The notes beneath the pieces are model-generated. The model had not been told where the DNA came from, ran no database searches, and saw only the letters and a list, made by a program, of their open reading frames with translations. Of a stretch of 64,000 nt of DNA, positions 61,340-64,000 are shown piece by piece. Within the stretch, counting starts at the first letter, position 1. The number at the start of each line of letters is the position of its first letter. Made by a program: the position numbers and the translations under genes. Source of the stretch: Belliella kenyensis (GTDB lineage Bacteria > Bacteroidota > Bacteroidia > Cytophagales > Cyclobacteriaceae); contig NZ_JAKZGR010000003.1 in assembly GCF_022549675.1 (NCBI RefSeq), positions 310,001-374,000 on the forward strand, written 5' to 3'.

Positions 61340-61984
61340 TTAATTAATCAGTCCCTCACTTCTGAGTTCTTTTTTCATTGAGTCGACGAACTCTCTAGCA
61401 AAACTCTCAATGTCATTTGGATTTAGAGTTTTGGATTGGGCGGACCATAGGAGCTCTAGAGAAGATGAATCATAAAGGTTTGTTTCGAGGAAGTATTCCT
61501 TGTCTTTGACATAATATCCTTGATTCCAACCTGCCCCATGCCAATGATTGAAATAGCCTCCGAAGTTGCCATAGTACCCAAATCTTCCCATAGGAGCAAA
61601 TCCACCTCCTACAGGTCCTCCTTGTACATAGCGCTCTTCCTCTTCAATGTCAATCAATGTCACCGTCAAGATAGCCTCTGAATTAGTCGCTTGAATTGCC
61701 TCTAGAATTTTGTCTTTACTAGGTTCTCTTTCATCAAAAAAGTCAGGTCGAAGAGATTCAATACTTTTGGTCGTACTTACACTTCTGTTTTGTAGCCTAT
61801 TGGAAAATTCATTTTCAATGCTTTGTCTGATTTGAAGATCCTCTGTCAGTGCTGCAATGTATATGCTGCTATAGCCAGTTTTTGCCTCTTCTGATTTCCA
61901 GCTTGCAGTAATCTGTGTGCTAGGTGCACATGCCCAAGACAAAGTTAAAAGGGCTACCAAAGTAATTAAAATGGAATTTTTCAT
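61340..61984 (-). CDS. DUF4136-like lipoprotein
   Basis: About 214 residues from the ATG at 61984; the upstream in-frame ATG at 62071 is rejected because the next residues give a clear lipobox (LTLSWAC). The start of the mature part (STQITASWKS.EAKTGYSSI) and the C-terminal AREFVDSMKKEL are those of DUF4136-like lipoproteins, whose role is unknown. A Gly- and aromatic-rich loop (~125-160, GGPVGGGFAPMGRFGYYG, HWHGAGWNQGYY) is unusual for the family and may be flexible or bind metal through its histidines. Confidence 0.7.
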   Translation of the reverse strand: MKNSILITLVALLTLSWACAPSTQITASWKSEEAKTGYSSIYIAALTEDLQIRQSIENEFSNRLQNRSVSTTKSIESLRPDFFDEREPSKDKILEAIQATNSEAILTVTLIDIEEEERYVQGGPVGGGFAPMGRFGYYGNFGGYFNHWHGAGWNQGYYVKDKEYFLETNLYDSSSLELLWSAQSKTLNPNDIESFAREFVDSMKKELRSEGLIN

Positions 61985-62128
61985 GTTACGGTTGATTAAG
62001 TTTTCGATTAAGAAAATAGCGTGGGTAAGCAAAAAATAGCAAAGTACGTTCCAGAATGGTTTATTCGCCAATATTTAGCCCTATCAAAAAGAATTTCATA
62101 TACTCCCTTGTTTCATTGCTAGATTACT

Positions 62129-62136
62129 TATTTTTG
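62129..62136 (+). promoter_or_regulatory. -7 box TATTTTTG of the ABC-F gene
   Basis: TAnnTTTG match four bases before the ATG at 62141, with TTG at 62108-62110 and an 18-base spacer as the -33 element. A leaderless mRNA is predicted. Confidence 0.5.
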
Positions 62137-62140
62137 CGCC

Positions 62141-64000
62141 ATGTTATCAATCAACAATCTTTCGTATTTCATAGGTGGTAGAGGTCTATATGAAAATGCA
62201 TCCTTACATATCAAGCCAAAGGATAAAATTGGACTAGTGGGACTCAATGGTACAGGTAAATCTACTTTGCTCAAATTGATCAATGGAGATTATCAACCAA
62301 GCGCAGGAGATATCCAAAAGGCGAAAGATTGTACCATAGGCTTTCTTAATCAGGATTTACTTTCCTATCAGTCTGAAGATTCTATTCTTGATGTAGCTTT
62401 AGAAGCTTTTCAGGCTACACTTAAATTTCAAGAGGAAATAGACGCTGTACTTAAGCAGATGGAAACGGATTATTCCGATCAGGTAATTGATCGTCTAGCG
62501 AAGCTTCAAGATCAGTTTGAGGCCAATGAAGGCTACACGATCAAAGCCAAAGCAGAGGAGGTATTGGAAGGGATTGGATTTCAGACAGCAGACCTGAAGA
62601 GGCCATTGAAGACATTCTCTGGAGGCTGGAGAATGAGGGTGATGTTGGCCAAGTTACTTTTGGAAAAGCCTTCTCTCTTGATGCTCGATGAGCCTACCAA
62701 CCACCTTGATTTACCTTCCATACAATGGGTCGAAAACTACCTTAAAACCTATGAGGGTGCTGTGATAGTCGTGTCTCACGATCAGGAATTTTTGGATAAT
62801 TGCATTGAAAAAACTGTGGAAGTGTCTCATGGAGGTCTGACTTTATACTCGGGAAACTATTCTTTTTACAAAGAAGAGAAAAAGGAGCGGATGGAGATTC
62901 AGCAGAACGCTTATGAGAATCAGCAGCAGATGATCAAGCAAACGGAGCGATTCATAGAGCGGTTCAGGGCCAAGGCAACCAAGTCAAACCAGGTACAGTC
63001 CAGGGTCAAAGCTTTGGAAAGACTGGATCGGGTAAATGAGGTAGTGGATGATAACATAGCCGTTAATTTCAAATTTAAATTTTCTCAACAATCTGGTAGG
63101 GATGTAGTGACGCTAGATCAAGTATCCAAAGCTTATGGTGACTTGGTGATTTTGAAAAATTCCACAGCGAGAATTGAGCGGGGAGACAAAATAGCCTTGA
63201 TCGGTGCCAATGGTAAAGGGAAATCTACCGTGTTGAGAATCATAGATGGTACAGAAAAAGTTGAAGGGAGTAGGACAGAAGGATATAATGTCATCAAATC
63301 GTTTTTTGCACAGCATCAGCTTGAGGCCTTGAATGTGAATAATGAAATCCTTCAAGAAATGAATCAAGCTGGATCTTCCAAAACAGAGCAAGAGCTAAGG
63401 AATGTGTTGGGCTGTTTCCTATTTACCAATGAGGATGTATTTAAAAAGATCAAAGTGCTCTCTGGGGGAGAAAAGTCCAGGGTTGCTTTGGCGAAGACTT
63501 TGATATCAGAAGCCAATTTTTTGTTGCTTGATGAGCCTACCAATCACTTGGATATGCAATCTGTCAATATCCTCATTCAGGCGCTGGAGCAGTACGAAGG
63601 GACTTTCATCACGGTCTCTCACGACAGGCACTTTATCAGAGGAGTTGCCAATAAAATATGGTATATCGAAGATCAAGAAATCAAGGAGTACCCTGGTACT
63701 TACGAGGAGTTTTTGAACTGGAAGGCAAAGCAGGATGCGGAGGCATTGGTCACAGCAAAAACTGAGGCTGCCCCCAAAGTCGTGGTAGCAAAAAGAAGAG
63801 AAATCAATCAGACCGAGGCTAACCAAGTGAAGAAAGAGCTAAAGAAAAAGCAAAGGGAGTTGGAAATAGTGGAAGAAGAGCTGATGGGGATTGAAGAACA
63901 AAAGATAACTTTGGAATCAGAGATGGCTAGTCCAGAGGTGTTTGCAGATAGCCAAAAACTCGAAGCTGTGAATTTGAAATACCAAAAGATCAAAGATCAA
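62141..64000 (+). CDS. ABC-F ribosome-associated ATPase (partial, 3' end outside the window)
   Basis: The frame is open from ATG at 62141 through the last base (620 codons). It has two ATPase domains: Walker A GLNGTGKST and signature FSGGWRMRV, then GANGKGKST and LSGGEKSRVALAK; both carry LLxLDEPTNHLD. Between them lies the ABC-F linker (~240-320), and after the second domain a Lys/Glu-rich coiled coil begins (KKELKKKQRELEIVEEEL), so the Uup/EttA-like branch is likely. There are no membrane helices. It binds the ribosome during translation; a resistance role is not indicated. Confidence 0.94.
   Translation, partial: MLSINNLSYFIGGRGLYENASLHIKPKDKIGLVGLNGTGKSTLLKLINGDYQPSAGDIQKAKDCTIGFLNQDLLSYQSEDSILDVALEAFQATLKFQEEIDAVLKQMETDYSDQVIDRLAKLQDQFEANEGYTIKAKAEEVLEGIGFQTADLKRPLKTFSGGWRMRVMLAKLLLEKPSLLMLDEPTNHLDLPSIQWVENYLKTYEGAVIVVSHDQEFLDNCIEKTVEVSHGGLTLYSGNYSFYKEEKKERMEIQQNAYENQQQMIKQTERFIERFRAKATKSNQVQSRVKALERLDRVNEVVDDNIAVNFKFKFSQQSGRDVVTLDQVSKAYGDLVILKNSTARIERGDKIALIGANGKGKSTVLRIIDGTEKVEGSRTEGYNVIKSFFAQHQLEALNVNNEILQEMNQAGSSKTEQELRNVLGCFLFTNEDVFKKIKVLSGGEKSRVALAKTLISEANFLLLDEPTNHLDMQSVNILIQALEQYEGTFITVSHDRHFIRGVANKIWYIEDQEIKEYPGTYEEFLNWKAKQDAEALVTAKTEAAPKVVVAKRREINQTEANQVKKELKKKQRELEIVEEELMGIEEQKITLESEMASPEVFADSQKLEAVNLKYQKIKDQ

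Noticed and set aside
62141-64000. Antibiotic-resistance ABC-F protein
   Set aside because: The linker and C-terminal coiled coil look like the housekeeping Uup/EttA-like branch; nothing visible points to a resistance subfamily.

Overview
The window comes from a member of the Bacteroidota, most likely a Cytophagales/Cyclobacteriaceae-type marine or freshwater bacterium. The evidence is low-GC DNA, two SusC/SusD pairs, an HTCS-like regulator, a PorP/SprF plus type-B sorting-domain (type IX secretion) cassette, and promoters of the TTTG-N20-TAnnTTTG type instead of -35/-10 boxes. The family-level placement is an inference from gene content only.

Layout. (1) 1-3.06 kb is an accessory strip: a truncated zeta-type toxin with its small partner, a nucleotidyltransferase pair, a Fic protein and a GIY-YIG endonuclease. 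Copies of a tRNA-like repeat, each ending in GGAGGAGC or GGGGGAGC plus its own terminator, separate them. It reads like a cassette array. (2) 3.1-4.0 kb is a DinB/GNAT pair. (3) 4.3-16.4 kb is a minus-strand polysaccharide utilisation locus: LacI regulator, SusC, SusD, two GH92 alpha-mannosidases and a GH43. One GH92 carries GNEP and the other GNQP at the same motif. (4) 17.6-30.5 kb is a second SusCD locus with no glycosidase. It has a hybrid-sensor-like protein that has lost all phosphorelay residues but keeps its AraC domain, then SusC, SusD, a phosphodiesterase/alkaline-phosphatase fusion, a 750-base array of repeats and small hairpins, and a Tat-exported alkaline phosphatase. Together the two loci suggest harvesting of a phosphorylated, mannose-containing polymer. 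(5) 30.8-37.2 kb holds housekeeping genes: proline dehydrogenase, lysS, arginine deiminase, a WYL regulator and a DinB protein. (6) 37.3-43.9 kb has a receptor fragment and an operon of a large DUF11 adhesin with a type-B sorting domain, PorP/SprF and an OmpA/PD40 protein. (7) 43.9-49.9 kb is a peptide-export system: a 77-residue double-glycine precursor, a membrane fusion protein and a C39-peptidase ABC transporter, divergent from a TPR histidine kinase. (8) 50-52 kb has a hydroxyacid dehydrogenase, greA with an attenuator-like leader, and a HIT protein. (9) 52.4-61 kb is an RND tripartite efflux operon, an acidic exported protein, and a TetR/ABC1-kinase pair. (10) 61.3-64 kb has a lipoprotein and an ABC-F ATPase cut by the window edge.

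Best candidates for something new: the repeat-bounded cassette strip (1-3.06 kb), the cysteine-free, beta-patterned double-glycine peptide with its exporter (43.96-47.63 kb), and the SusCD/phosphatase locus under a pseudo-HTCS (17.6-30.5 kb). No rRNA, intact tRNA, CRISPR array or insertion sequence was seen.
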